From: Candidatus Shapirobacteria bacterium
Lineage (GTDB): Bacteria > Patescibacteriota > Microgenomatia > UBA12405 > JAHJSD01
Reading direction: 5' to 3'
NCBI GenBank assembly: GCA_027021145.1
Contig: JALUUX010000047.1
Coordinates: 1 to 11,372, forward strand
DNA length: 11,372 nucleotides
Shown here: positions 1 through 7,044 of the stretch, piece after piece
Layout: each line of letters begins with the position of its first letter
Numbering within the stretch: position 1 is the first letter of the stretch
Made by a program: the position numbers and the translations under genes
Notes under the pieces: generated by a model
Seen by the model: only the letters and a program-made list of their open reading frames with translations
The model's database searches: none
Told to the model about the DNA's origin: nothing

Positions 1-1
1 C

Positions 2-94
2 GGGCTTTCCCATCTTAGAAAATCACAAAGTTGGCCTACTTTATGGGAAGAAGCTAGCGCGACTTTATGGCCTCAATGTTCAATAATTAATTAA
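2..94 (+). CDS. C-terminal end of an unidentified protein (cut by the window's left edge)
   Basis: An open frame enters from the left edge and gives 30 residues before a TAA stop at 92-94. The peptide begins GLSHLRKSQSWPTLWEE and contains three tryptophans and a cysteine, a composition more typical of real protein than of a chance frame, but it is too short to assign to a family. It runs on the same strand as the ABC exporter at 925 and converges on the minus-strand gene at 91-870. The two stop codons overlap inside the palindromic TTAATTAA stretch. I infer a real gene end because the minus-strand gene stops exactly here and the region leaves no other space. The function cannot be stated. Confidence 0.5.
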   Translation, partial: GLSHLRKSQSWPTLWEEASATLWPQCSIIN

Positions 95-100
95 TTGAAC
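78..100. terminator. Inverted repeat at a convergent gene junction, possible two-way terminator
   Basis: The arms GTTCAAT (78-84) and ATTGAAC (94-100) are perfectly complementary and flank a 9-nt AT-only loop. The hairpin covers both stop codons of the convergent pair, where a bidirectional terminator would be expected. It is AT-rich and therefore weak, with no strong U-tract on either side, so this is a tentative call. Confidence 0.3.
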
Positions 101-870
101 ACGGAGAATGAAGGAAGTTTTTTCGTTTCAAATCTTTCAATGACTGTTATTTGTTCTAGGGCTGATGAGAGACGCCTTTTCCATTCTTGGACAGAGTCGT
201 ATTTTATTTGCTTCCATAGCTCGAGGTTGCCGGCTTCTTTAATTTCTTTTTGGAATCGATCTGGGTCTTCCCAGCTGAGACCTTGGCATTCCTGGTGGTC
301 TAGTTTTAAGCCGGCCTTATAGGCAAGAAGGGGCCATTCGGCACAAGCACCCCAATTTTTTTCTTGGGCATTTTGAGCAATAACTTCTGCTGCTTGGCGA
401 TTGAGAATATAGACTGTGGTGTAGATATCAGCTGGAATGCCAATAATTTTGGCTACTAGACGATTAATTATTGTTTCGGTTTTAATCCAAGAATCAGGAT
501 AGCTAGACCAAGCCGTTTTGTTTCGTCCCAAGACAACGAAGTCAGCTTCTGGTTTAGTTTTAAGGAGTGATTTTAGTTCCTCAGGAGCGGTGAGAATCCA
601 GTGAATAATTTTGTCAAAGTCGCAACAAAAGAAGTGATTTGATTTTAATTGGAGCGCTTTTTTAAGAACCATCTTTCTGCTTTCACCAAATTTGCCGCCC
701 AGGATAGGGTTAAAGCCCAACTTTTTTAATTGAGAAATCACCTTTTTGCTGGTGGTTGCAGTGTGGGCGATAACTGCTTGGTTGAAATTTTTTCTAAGAT
801 GATTTCGGATCTGGTTGATCAAGGGGATAAAGCGCCCCTCTGGATCATGAACGGTCGAAATAGTTTGCAT
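91..870 (-). CDS. Putative GT-A-type glycosyltransferase-like protein (conserved, function unproven)
   Basis: A 259-residue soluble protein with no signal peptide or membrane segment. The N-terminus (STVHDPEGRFIPLI, residues 5-18) followed by alternating strands and helices resembles a nucleotide-diphospho-sugar transferase (GT-A) fold. The D84-F-D86 motif in a hydrophobic context (HFFCCDFDKIIHWI) is in the right place for the metal- and sugar-nucleotide-binding DxD. A later acidic motif, AEWPLLA (177-183), could supply a catalytic or acceptor-site acid. I recall similar proteins annotated as hypothetical or glycosyltransferase-like in environmental bacteria, but cannot name a substrate. ATG start at 870, with a perfect TATAAT 7 nt upstream, so the mRNA is probably leaderless. 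Divergent from the ABC exporter. It could also be a nucleotidyltransferase-like relative. Confidence 0.6.
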   Translation of the reverse strand: MQTISTVHDPEGRFIPLINQIRNHLRKNFNQAVIAHTATTSKKVISQLKKLGFNPILGGKFGESRKMVLKKALQLKSNHFFCCDFDKIIHWILTAPEELKSLLKTKPEADFVVLGRNKTAWSSYPDSWIKTETIINRLVAKIIGIPADIYTTVYILNRQAAEVIAQNAQEKNWGACAEWPLLAYKAGLKLDHQECQGLSWEDPDRFQKEIKEAGNLELWKQIKYDSVQEWKRRLSSALEQITVIERFETKKLPSFSVFN

Positions 871-877
871 TAGTCAA

Positions 878-883
878 ATTATA
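878..883 (-). promoter_or_regulatory. -10 box for the glycosyltransferase-like gene; leaderless start
   Basis: On the minus strand a perfect TATAAT spans 883-878, with 7 nt between it and the ATG at 870. A transcript from this box would begin at or one base before the start codon. No good -35 is present (TCCTTA at 17-nt spacing). Confidence 0.55.
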
Positions 884-889
884 CAATGG

Positions 890-918
890 TTTAGTTTTTC
901 TAAGGATTTTGGTAGAAT
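890..918 (+). promoter_or_regulatory. Extended -10 promoter for the ABC exporter; leaderless start
   Basis: An extended -10, TGG followed by TAGAAT (910-918), has 6 nt between it and the GTG start at 925, so transcription would begin at the start codon. The hexamer at 17-nt spacing (890-895, TTTAGT) is a poor -35, and the TG extension may compensate. The promoter sits back to back with that of the divergent gene. Confidence 0.5.
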
Positions 919-924
919 TTTGCT

Positions 925-2763
925 GTGTCTGTTAGGGATAATCATCCTCGGCCTGACTGGCGGCAGTCGCTGAAAATTGTTGCCTGGTATTGGCGCTTTT
1001 ATTGGTGTTCGATTGGCTGGGTTGGTTTTTATCGTTTGATTCGCGATTTGTTTCAGGCGGTTAGTCCATTACTCTATGCCTTCTTTTTTGCTAGGATTCT
1101 TGATTTATTGGTGGCGGCGGTCAAATACCAGTTAAGTTTGGATGTTTTCTTAACTCAAGCCCGTTTTTGGTTGTTGGCTTACGGCCTAATCTGGTTAGTT
1201 GATGTCTTACTTAATTTTGATAATTGGTTTTTTGGTAATTTACTAACTGAAGAGCGCTTTCGCCTGCTTTTTCGTCAGGCGTTTATTAACCATTTTTCTC
1301 GTCTTGACTATGCTCGCTTGGAGAATGCCAAAACTCAGGGGTTGATTATCAAGGCTTGGGAGCAGGGGCCTTGGCCAGCTTATGCTTTGACTGAACAACT
1401 ATGGAAGGGATTGATTAATTTAGTTGGCTTCATAGTCTATTTCATTTGGGCAGTAGTTTTTGGCCTGCCTTTTCGGTTTATTGCCCTTATTTCTGGAGCT
1501 GCTCTTCTCCGTAGTATGGTTTTAATTATCAAGAGCCGAATTGGGTTTCGAATTTATGATCGGACCACCAAGAAATCGATTGTTCTCTGGCGTCTTTATG
1601 ATTTCTTTACTAAATTTAATATCATTTTAGAATCAAAGTTATCCCAGGCTGATCAATATTTATCCCAAAAATACCAAACTATTACTCAACGCATCTTTCA
1701 GTGGCGTGTGAAGGCTTTTTTACCTTGGGTGGGAGCAACGCTTATTCTTGATCTAATTATTCTTGCTGCTAAATTGATTGCTTATTGGTGGCTGATGGGA
1801 CAGTTTTTGCTTCGCCGATTTTCGGTGGGTGACTTGACTTTCGGAGTTAATTTAATTTTTCGTTTTCATAATGCTCTTTTGGAGACTATCTGGCGACTCC
1901 ATGAGGCAATTAATGGTCTCATGTATGCCCAGTATTTTTATCGCTTTCAACAGCTTCGGCCAGTTCTTCATTGTGGGTCTAAACGACTAGAGCTTACTGA
2001 GCCGCCGGAGATCAGGTTGGAGCGCGTTTGGTTTCGATATGATCCCGACCAAGATTGGGTTTTGCGCGATCTTAGTTTGGTCATTAAACCTCGGGAGGAT
2101 TTGGCTATTGTGGGTGAAAATGGCGCCGGCAAAACCACTTTAATTAAGTTGATTCTCCATCTCTATGAGCCACAAAGAGGGCGAATCTTGATCAATGGTC
2201 TTGATATCCGAGAGGTTAAACAAGAAGATTTGCTCCGACTAATTCGGGTTATCCCCCAAGATTTTGCTCGCTACCAAGTTTTAACGGTGGCAGAAAATAT
2301 CGGTATTTCTGATTGGCATCGCCTGGAGGATGAAGAACGACTTTGGCAGGCAGCCAAATTGGCTGAGGCAAAGGAATTTATTGAAAGATTGCCCAATAAG
2401 TTGGCCACTCCCCTATCAAAAGAGCTGGAAGGAGGAGTTGAGCTTTCTACTGGTCAATGGCAGAAGCTGGCTCTGGCAAGATTGTTTTTCAATCCGGGCC
2501 AGATATTGGTCTTGGATGAGCCAACGGCTTCAATTGATCCAGTTTCTGAATATCGAATCTTTTCTAATATTTATGAGCAGATTAAAGATAAAACGGTAAT
2601 TATTATTTCCCATCGTTACCAAACAATTCGCTCTGCTAAAAGGATTGTGGTGATTAAGAACGGCCGAATTATTGAGGAGGGTTCTCATCGCCAACTTTTA
2701 GCTAAGAATGGCTATTATGCTTCGGCTTGGAAAATGCAGCAGCGAGGCAAGCTAGAAAAGTAA
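925..2763 (+). CDS. ABC exporter, fused membrane and ATPase domains
   Basis: A 612-residue half-transporter that should homodimerise in the cytoplasmic membrane and export a substrate that cannot be named. Residues 1-345 form the membrane domain, with hydrophobic spans near 45-65, 80-100, 163-200 and 268-295. Residues 362-610 form the ATPase: A-loop Y372, Walker A GENGAGKT (397-404), Q-loop Q445, signature LSTGQ (507-511), Walker B ILVLDEP (527-533, catalytic E532) and switch H563. All catalytic residues are present. The signature has T in place of the first G of LSGGQ, a tolerated variant. GTG start at 925, chosen because the extended -10 lies 6 nt upstream. The membrane part is rich in W and Y and diverges from standard MsbA-like sequences. 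The gene stands alone and converges with the MacB-like operon. Confidence 0.9.
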   Translation: MSVRDNHPRPDWRQSLKIVAWYWRFYWCSIGWVGFYRLIRDLFQAVSPLLYAFFFARILDLLVAAVKYQLSLDVFLTQARFWLLAYGLIWLVDVLLNFDNWFFGNLLTEERFRLLFRQAFINHFSRLDYARLENAKTQGLIIKAWEQGPWPAYALTEQLWKGLINLVGFIVYFIWAVVFGLPFRFIALISGAALLRSMVLIIKSRIGFRIYDRTTKKSIVLWRLYDFFTKFNIILESKLSQADQYLSQKYQTITQRIFQWRVKAFLPWVGATLILDLIILAAKLIAYWWLMGQFLLRRFSVGDLTFGVNLIFRFHNALLETIWRLHEAINGLMYAQYFYRFQQLRPVLHCGSKRLELTEPPEIRLERVWFRYDPDQDWVLRDLSLVIKPREDLAIVGENGAGKTTLIKLILHLYEPQRGRILINGLDIREVKQEDLLRLIRVIPQDFARYQVLTVAENIGISDWHRLEDEERLWQAAKLAEAKEFIERLPNKLATPLSKELEGGVELSTGQWQKLALARLFFNPGQILVLDEPTASIDPVSEYRIFSNIYEQIKDKTVIIISHRYQTIRSAKRIVVIKNGRIIEEGSHRQLLAKNGYYASAWKMQQRGKLEK

Positions 2764-2768
2764 TTGTT

Positions 2769-2812
2769 CGACAGCGACATTATTTTTGTATCCAAATTTG
2801 GTGTCGCAGTCG
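2769..2812. terminator. Stem-loop between convergent transporter genes
   Basis: CGACaGCGACA (2769-2779) pairs with TGTCGCaGTCG (2802-2812): ten pairs around one A-A mismatch. The 22-nt loop itself contains the palindrome CCAAATTTGG (2792-2801). It lies in the 55-bp space between two converging stop codons, the usual place for a two-way terminator. Neither strand has a U-tract afterwards, so intrinsic termination is not assured. Confidence 0.4.
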
Positions 2813-2818
2813 GCTGGG

Positions 2819-4018
2819 TTATTCGTAGCGGAGGGCTTCGACTGGCGAGAGGCGGCTGGCACGGCGAGCTGGCGCCAAGCCAAAAATGATTCCTACTAGA
2901 CTGGAAACACCTAAAGCGAGGATAATTGACCAGAAAGTAATTTCGGCGGGAAAGAAATGATTAATTAATTGGGCGCTGATGATGCTCAGGCCCAGGCCAA
3001 CTAGACCGCCAACTAGACTAAGAAAGGCTGATTCTAACAGGAATTGATTTCGAATATCTTGATTGGTGGCGCCAACCGCTTTTCTGAGACCAACTTCTCG
3101 GGTTCGTTCAGCCACGGTGGCATACATCGTGTTCATAATACCGACACCACCGACAATAAGGGAAATGGCGGCAATTCCGGCCAGGGCCAGGGTCAAGGCA
3201 TTAAGAATTTTGCTGATTACTTGGAGAATTTCTGTTTGGTCTAAAACCGAGAATTCTTCAGAGTCATAGCGCTGGCTTAAAAGATTTTTGATTTTTTTCT
3301 TAGTTTCTGGAATTAATTTCTGGTTTTGCGCTTTAACTAAAAAGAAATTAAACTTCTTCTCTTCAGTTAAGCTCCAGGCAGCTTTATAAGGTAAGTAAAC
3401 TCTTTGATCTAAAGAGGGGCCCATATTGCCTCCCCCACCCTTTTTGGGAGCAACACCAATGACGGTAAAACGGTGGTTGTCAATGGTGATTTTCTTACCT
3501 AAAGGCGATTGCTGGGGAAAGAGGTCTTGGGCTAATTGATAACCTAAAACAGCTACTCGTTTGCTTCGGCGACTCTCTGCCTGGGTAAAAAAGCGGCCTT
3601 GACCTGGTTCAGGAGTAAGTTCACGGATGGTTTCGATAGCGGCGGTACTACCAATGATCTCACTAAAGCTTTCTCGGCGGCCGGCACTAACTCGGGCATT
3701 GTCATAAACGACTGGGGCAATGGCTTCAATGATATCTAGTCGCTTTAGACGGCGCCAATCGCGCTCGTCAAATTTGGCCCCTGAGAGCATGGTCATTTCT
3801 TGATGAGGGTTATAACGACCGTTTTCTAAAAGATTACCCGGCATAATAAAGATCAAATTAGCTCCTAATTGCTCAAACTGTTGGTTGATATAAACTTTGA
3901 GGCCATTACCGATGGCGACAAGGAGAATTACGGCCCAAACCCCAATAATAATTCCCAAGGCAGTCAACCCGGAACGGAGTTTGTTGGTCCAGATGATTTT
4001 GAGAGTATAAATAAACAT
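2819..4018 (-). CDS. MacB/FtsX-type ABC transporter permease
   Basis: A 399-residue membrane subunit of a MacB-like exporter. A first membrane helix (about 17-38, preceded by TNKLRSGLTALGIIIG) leads into a large extracytoplasmic MacB_PCD domain (about 41-268). Three further helices follow (about 272-296, 328-350, 362-384). The conserved cytoplasmic block GIMNTMYATVAERTREVGLR (293-312) followed by KAVGAT, and the C-terminal SPVEALRYE, are hallmarks of the family. Unlike Escherichia coli MacB, the ATPase is a separate polypeptide, encoded just upstream. Together with the membrane-fusion protein it should form a mechanotransmission exporter for a peptide, lipoprotein or amphiphile. ATG start, no Shine-Dalgarno. 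It is the last gene of the operon, separated from the ATPase by a 49-nt gap that carries a heptamer array. Confidence 0.93.
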   Translation of the reverse strand: MFIYTLKIIWTNKLRSGLTALGIIIGVWAVILLVAIGNGLKVYINQQFEQLGANLIFIMPGNLLENGRYNPHQEMTMLSGAKFDERDWRRLKRLDIIEAIAPVVYDNARVSAGRRESFSEIIGSTAAIETIRELTPEPGQGRFFTQAESRRSKRVAVLGYQLAQDLFPQQSPLGKKITIDNHRFTVIGVAPKKGGGGNMGPSLDQRVYLPYKAAWSLTEEKKFNFFLVKAQNQKLIPETKKKIKNLLSQRYDSEEFSVLDQTEILQVISKILNALTLALAGIAAISLIVGGVGIMNTMYATVAERTREVGLRKAVGATNQDIRNQFLLESAFLSLVGGLVGLGLSIISAQLINHFFPAEITFWSIILALGVSSLVGIIFGLAPARRASRLSPVEALRYE

Positions 4019-4040
4019 GGTCTGTAATTTTCAATTTTTA

Positions 4041-4075
4041 GCTTGCTTGGTACTTGATGCTTGGAATTTACTTGA
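4041..4075. repeat. Degenerate 7-nt tandem repeat in the ATPase-permease gap
   Basis: Five consecutive 7-nt steps can be laid out from 4041: for example TGGTACT at 4048, TGATGCT at 4055 and TGGAATT at 4062. The last steps run into the 3' end of the ATPase reading frame, covering its stop codon. There is no opposed array here, so no long hairpin. It is the weakest of the four heptamer-periodic stretches in the window. Confidence 0.45.
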
Positions 4076-4733
4076 TCTTTCCATCTTTGATTTCAATTAC
4101 TCTTTTTGCTTCCTTGGCAATGCTAGGATCATGAGTAACCACAATTAGGGTAATTCCTTGAGTTTGGTTTAGTTTTTTGAGAATGGTCATTATTTGGCGA
4201 CCTGTTTTGGAGTCAAGATTACCTGTTGGTTCATCGGCTAGAATTGCTCGAGGCTGATTGATGAGGGCTCGAGCAATAGCGACTCGTTGTTGTTCGCCGC
4301 CAGAGAGTTGGTTGGGAGTATGATTTAGACGGTGGCTTAGTCCGAGTTGGCTAAGAAGGGTTTTAGCTCGAGTCTGGGCCTGGGTTAAATTTTTTTGGGG
4401 CGCGTAAGTAGCTGGCAAAAGGACATTCTCTAGGACCGTAATTCGGGGTAGAAGATGGAATTGTTGAAAGACAAAGCCGATTTCCTGGTTGCGAAAACGA
4501 GCTAATTCTTGATCGCTCATTTGACCTAAATCTTGGCCATCCCAAATAACTTGACCATTACTGGGGCGATCAAGTCCGCCAAGGAGATGAAGCAAAGTCG
4601 ATTTGCCCGAACCAGAGGCGCCAATGATGGCGACAAACTCTCCTCGCTTGATTTCGAGTGAAACCCGATCCAGAGCTTTTACCTGAGTCTGGCCAAGAAG
4701 ATAGACTTTGGAAACCGACTTAAGGCTAATCAT
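4068..4733 (-). CDS. ABC transporter ATPase of the MacB/LolD family
   Basis: A 221-residue ATPase that powers the permease encoded next in the operon. Walker A is GASGSGKST (38-46), the Q-loop is FVFQQFHLLP (88-97, Q90), the signature is LSGGEQQRVAIARAL (143-157), Walker B is AILADEPTGNLD (163-174) and the switch is H201 in VVTHDP. The DEPTGNLDS block and the length of about 220 residues are diagnostic for the LolD/MacB group. All catalytic residues are intact. The ATG start is 3 nt beyond the stop of the membrane-fusion gene, indicating translational coupling. No Shine-Dalgarno is visible. The substrate cannot be inferred. Confidence 0.95.
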   Translation of the reverse strand: MISLKSVSKVYLLGQTQVKALDRVSLEIKRGEFVAIIGASGSGKSTLLHLLGGLDRPSNGQVIWDGQDLGQMSDQELARFRNQEIGFVFQQFHLLPRITVLENVLLPATYAPQKNLTQAQTRAKTLLSQLGLSHRLNHTPNQLSGGEQQRVAIARALINQPRAILADEPTGNLDSKTGRQIMTILKKLNQTQGITLIVVTHDPSIAKEAKRVIEIKDGKIK

Positions 4734-4736
4734 GAA

Positions 4737-5573
4737 TTATTGGGGTGAGATTTCAATTTCGCCATTCATTTCTAAACGGAGATCAAGTCCGAGCTTGTCG
4801 GGTAAAGAGCAATGGACAGCATAACTAACCGCACCCTTAGTCGAGATAGGGGCAAATTCAATCAGCCTGATCTGAGAGGCGATTTCTCGATTCGGATAGG
4901 CGTCAAGAGTAATTTTTCCTTTCATCCCCTCTCTGATTTGAACTACTTCCTCTTCATCAGCTTCGGCTTCGAAGTAAAGACTGTTTGGGTCAGCAATGCT
5001 AAAAATGGCTTTAGCGGGGGTGATATTAACTCCGGCAATCGGTTGATCGACCCGGATAACGATCCCATCAATAGGACTGGTTAAAGTGGCGTATTCCAAA
5101 GCTAGGCGGGCAATTTCAACATCGAGAACAGCATTGTTAAGATCGAATTGAGCCTTCTCGAGAATTCTTTTGATGGCATCAGTGATTAATCGTTTTTCTT
5201 TGGTGGGACGATAATTGTCCTGAGTCTGTTCAAAATCCCAGCGTTCAGTTAAGTAGTTATTCATGGCTTTTTTGAAGTCTTTTTCTAATTCCCGGCGGTC
5301 TAGTGAGGCAATCACTTGGCCCTTTTTTACCCGGTCCCCTACTTTGACACCAACCCAAACCAGTTTTCCCGAGGTGGCAAATTTCAAATCCACCTTTCTC
5401 TCGGCTTTAATCTTTCCGGGCAAAACTAATGGCTCTGTCTCTTTTTCCTCTGATCGTGCCGACTTAATCAAAACCCTCTGTTTTTGGGGCCAAAACTGAA
5501 TCCAGCCAAGAACTGCTGACAAAAAAACAAACGAGATAATGACAATAATCTCTTTGATTTTTGGTTTTTGCAT
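4737..5573 (-). CDS. Membrane-fusion (MacA/HlyD-like) subunit of the exporter
   Basis: A 278-residue adaptor protein. A single N-terminal membrane helix (about 8-29) anchors it with the rest outside the cytoplasm. The first lipoyl half (53-92, including GKLVWVGVKVGDRVKKGQVI) is followed by a helical hairpin (about 93-165), then the second lipoyl half (LTSPIDGIVIRV) and a beta-barrel region to about 275. It lacks the long C-terminal membrane-proximal domain of full-length MacA (about 370 residues), so it is a short form. No outer-membrane channel gene is nearby, which suits a cell with one membrane, where such adaptors help the MacB-type permease extrude substrates. The ATG start is 9 nt after the PHP gene's stop; no Shine-Dalgarno. 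Confidence 0.9.
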   Translation of the reverse strand: MQKPKIKEIIVIISFVFLSAVLGWIQFWPQKQRVLIKSARSEEKETEPLVLPGKIKAERKVDLKFATSGKLVWVGVKVGDRVKKGQVIASLDRRELEKDFKKAMNNYLTERWDFEQTQDNYRPTKEKRLITDAIKRILEKAQFDLNNAVLDVEIARLALEYATLTSPIDGIVIRVDQPIAGVNITPAKAIFSIADPNSLYFEAEADEEEVVQIREGMKGKITLDAYPNREIASQIRLIEFAPISTKGAVSYAVHCSLPDKLGLDLRLEMNGEIEISPQ

Positions 5574-5582
5574 TTTGATTTA

Positions 5583-6329
5583 TTATTTTAACATGTGGAG
5601 GAGCTTAGTTTTGAAGCTAATCTTAGCGAGGCGCTGATTGGAACGAGGGTGGCGAAGACGAAGCCAGAGATGGCGTAATTCTTCTTTGCGCTTAACAAAG
5701 AGGAGGTTGGGTTTGAAGGGGCGCGTTTGGCGCCGAAGAATGGCTTTTTTGAGATCTTCGGCGTGGCGACCTGGAAAAAGAGTGTAGATTTTGCCAATAG
5801 TTTTGTAATGATGGCTGTCGCTACTACCAATATTGGCTAGATGCCAATGACCGTTGTTTTTTTGTCGGGCTCGGGCCAGACCGAAGCCATAATCCCAAAA
5901 GTTATAGATCTCAATTCCATCAGCCAAGCGCTCGTGGTTAAGTTTTTCAATAGTTTTAAGACTGGGACCAAAGCCGAAAATTACTCGAAGAGGGTGAGGA
6001 ATGATAACGAGACCACCTTGCTTTTTGACCCGTTCGGCCGCTTGAAAAATATCTAGCATCGGCGGCACACGCTTTTTAAGAAAAAGACCGATCAGCTCCC
6101 CCTGGCGAGTGGTAATTTCTTCACCGACGATCACTTCGATTGGTAGGCGATGGCGTTGGACATAGTCACGGGCAAGTAAAGCTGGCTTGATTAAATCATG
6201 ATCAGTAATGGCAATGACATTGAGTTGGGCTTTTAAAGCTGCTTGGACCATTTTTTCCGGAGGAAAGAAACCATCGGTTAGGTTAGTATGAAGATGGAGG
6301 TCAGCTTTACTATAATGGTTGGTGTTCAT
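5583..6329 (-). CDS. PHP-domain metal-dependent phosphoesterase
   Basis: A 248-residue soluble protein of the PHP superfamily (TrpH/YciV-like group, which includes the 5'-3' exoribonuclease RNase AM and nucleoside 3',5'-bisphosphatases). The metal-site motifs are complete: ADLHLHTNLTDG (H12, H14, D19), AITDHD (D43, H44), VGEEITT (E70/E71), IIPHP (H112) and GSSDSH (D171, H173). After residue 205 there is a basic tail (many K and R) with no recognised domain, possibly for nucleic-acid contact. The exact substrate is not shown by sequence. It overlaps the upstream 94-residue gene by 20 nt and no alternative in-frame start precedes the DLHLH motif, so the overlap is real. It is co-transcribed with the exporter genes. 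Confidence 0.88.
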   Translation of the reverse strand: MNTNHYSKADLHLHTNLTDGFFPPEKMVQAALKAQLNVIAITDHDLIKPALLARDYVQRHRLPIEVIVGEEITTRQGELIGLFLKKRVPPMLDIFQAAERVKKQGGLVIIPHPLRVIFGFGPSLKTIEKLNHERLADGIEIYNFWDYGFGLARARQKNNGHWHLANIGSSDSHHYKTIGKIYTLFPGRHAEDLKKAILRRQTRPFKPNLLFVKRKEELRHLWLRLRHPRSNQRLAKISFKTKLLHMLK

Positions 6330-6594
6330 TTTTTAATTGTTGTAATTTCCACATAAAAAGCCGGGCTCGGTTTTTGATTTTACCACTTGGTTGGTCTTTA
6401 ACAAAGAGCCGAGCTTGTTCTAGAATTTCTCGTGGTTGCTCTTTGGCTAATTTGATATAAAGAGATCGGTTTTTCCAATCACCTAATTCTTTTGCCAATT
6501 CTAAGCCATAAGCTTGATACTCGGTTTTAACATACCTTCGCCGTTGATCAATCCTTTTTAGAAACTCATCAAAGTCACCGATTTTTTGAACCAT
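6310..6594 (-). CDS. Small conserved hypothetical protein (CPR-type)
   Basis: A 94-residue, strongly basic and helical protein with no signal peptide, membrane segment or known catalytic motif. The stretch AYGLELAKELGDWKNRSLYI (28-47) and the C-terminal block FVKDQPSGKIKNRARLFMWK (64-83) resemble small proteins I recall as recurrent in Patescibacteria genomes, always without assigned function. The regular helix pattern suggests a protein- or nucleic-acid-binding helical bundle; this is inference. The ATG start is 24 nt after the protease gene, and its 3' end overlaps the PHP gene by 20 nt, implying coupled translation. The pairing with a PHP phosphoesterase may be functional. Confidence 0.75.
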   Translation of the reverse strand: MVQKIGDFDEFLKRIDQRRRYVKTEYQAYGLELAKELGDWKNRSLYIKLAKEQPREILEQARLFVKDQPSGKIKNRARLFMWKLQQLKNEHQPL

Positions 6595-6618
6595 TGTAAC
6601 TCAAGGAAAGATGTAATT

Positions 6619-7044
6619 TCAGTAAACGAGAATTAGCTCTTTCTTTATTTCTTTAAAAATTACTTTTTGAAAGTGTCGAAAAAAGCCGCTTCTTCCAAGA
6701 ATAGGGATTTCTTGATGATAAGAAAAATCAACTTCCGTGGTAAAGCAGCAACCCTTTAGGTATATTTTTACTGGATGAACAAAGGCTTCAATTTTGATTC
6801 CTCCGATTCCCGAGTGAATTATTTTTTTTCCTTTCTCAATTTTGATTCCTAGCATCAGCTCTCCAATAACTGCTGGAAATAAGTTTCTATCGGCGCCAGA
6901 ATCTACTAGGGCATTAATAAGTGTTTTTGTAAGCTGATGCTTCCAGCACAAGCGAACAGGAATTATGGGGCGAAAGATTTTGATTATTTTTCCTTTTGGC
7001 GTTTTTGCTACCGCCTCGAAATACGGAAAAACTAATTTTGACAT
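6619..7044 (-). CDS. Retropepsin-like aspartyl protease
   Basis: A 141-residue single-domain protein. ALVDSGADRNLFP (45-57) contains the catalytic D48-S-G motif of pepsin-fold proteases in its usual beta-strand setting. The C-terminal PILGRSGFF (114-122) matches the second conserved psi-loop segment (ILG) of retropepsins. The SGIGG segment (78-82) sits where the flap is expected. Single-domain enzymes of this kind work as homodimers, each chain giving one aspartate. There is no signal peptide, so it is probably cytoplasmic. Start and stop overlap in TAATG with the preceding DUF5678-like gene, so the two are co-translated. The substrate is unknown; such pairs are common in environmental bacteria and cyanobacteria. 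Confidence 0.8.
   Translation of the reverse strand: MSKLVFPYFEAVAKTPKGKIIKIFRPIIPVRLCWKHQLTKTLINALVDSGADRNLFPAVIGELMLGIKIEKGKKIIHSGIGGIKIEAFVHPVKIYLKGCCFTTEVDFSYHQEIPILGRSGFFRHFQKVIFKEIKKELILVY

Noticed and set aside
95..322. 75-residue plus-strand frame opposite the glycosyltransferase-like gene
   Set aside because: It is a shadow frame inside a longer gene with a recognisable motif and promoter.
2792..2801. CCAAATTTGG palindrome as an operator
   Set aside because: It sits in the loop of a hairpin between convergent stop codons, away from any promoter.
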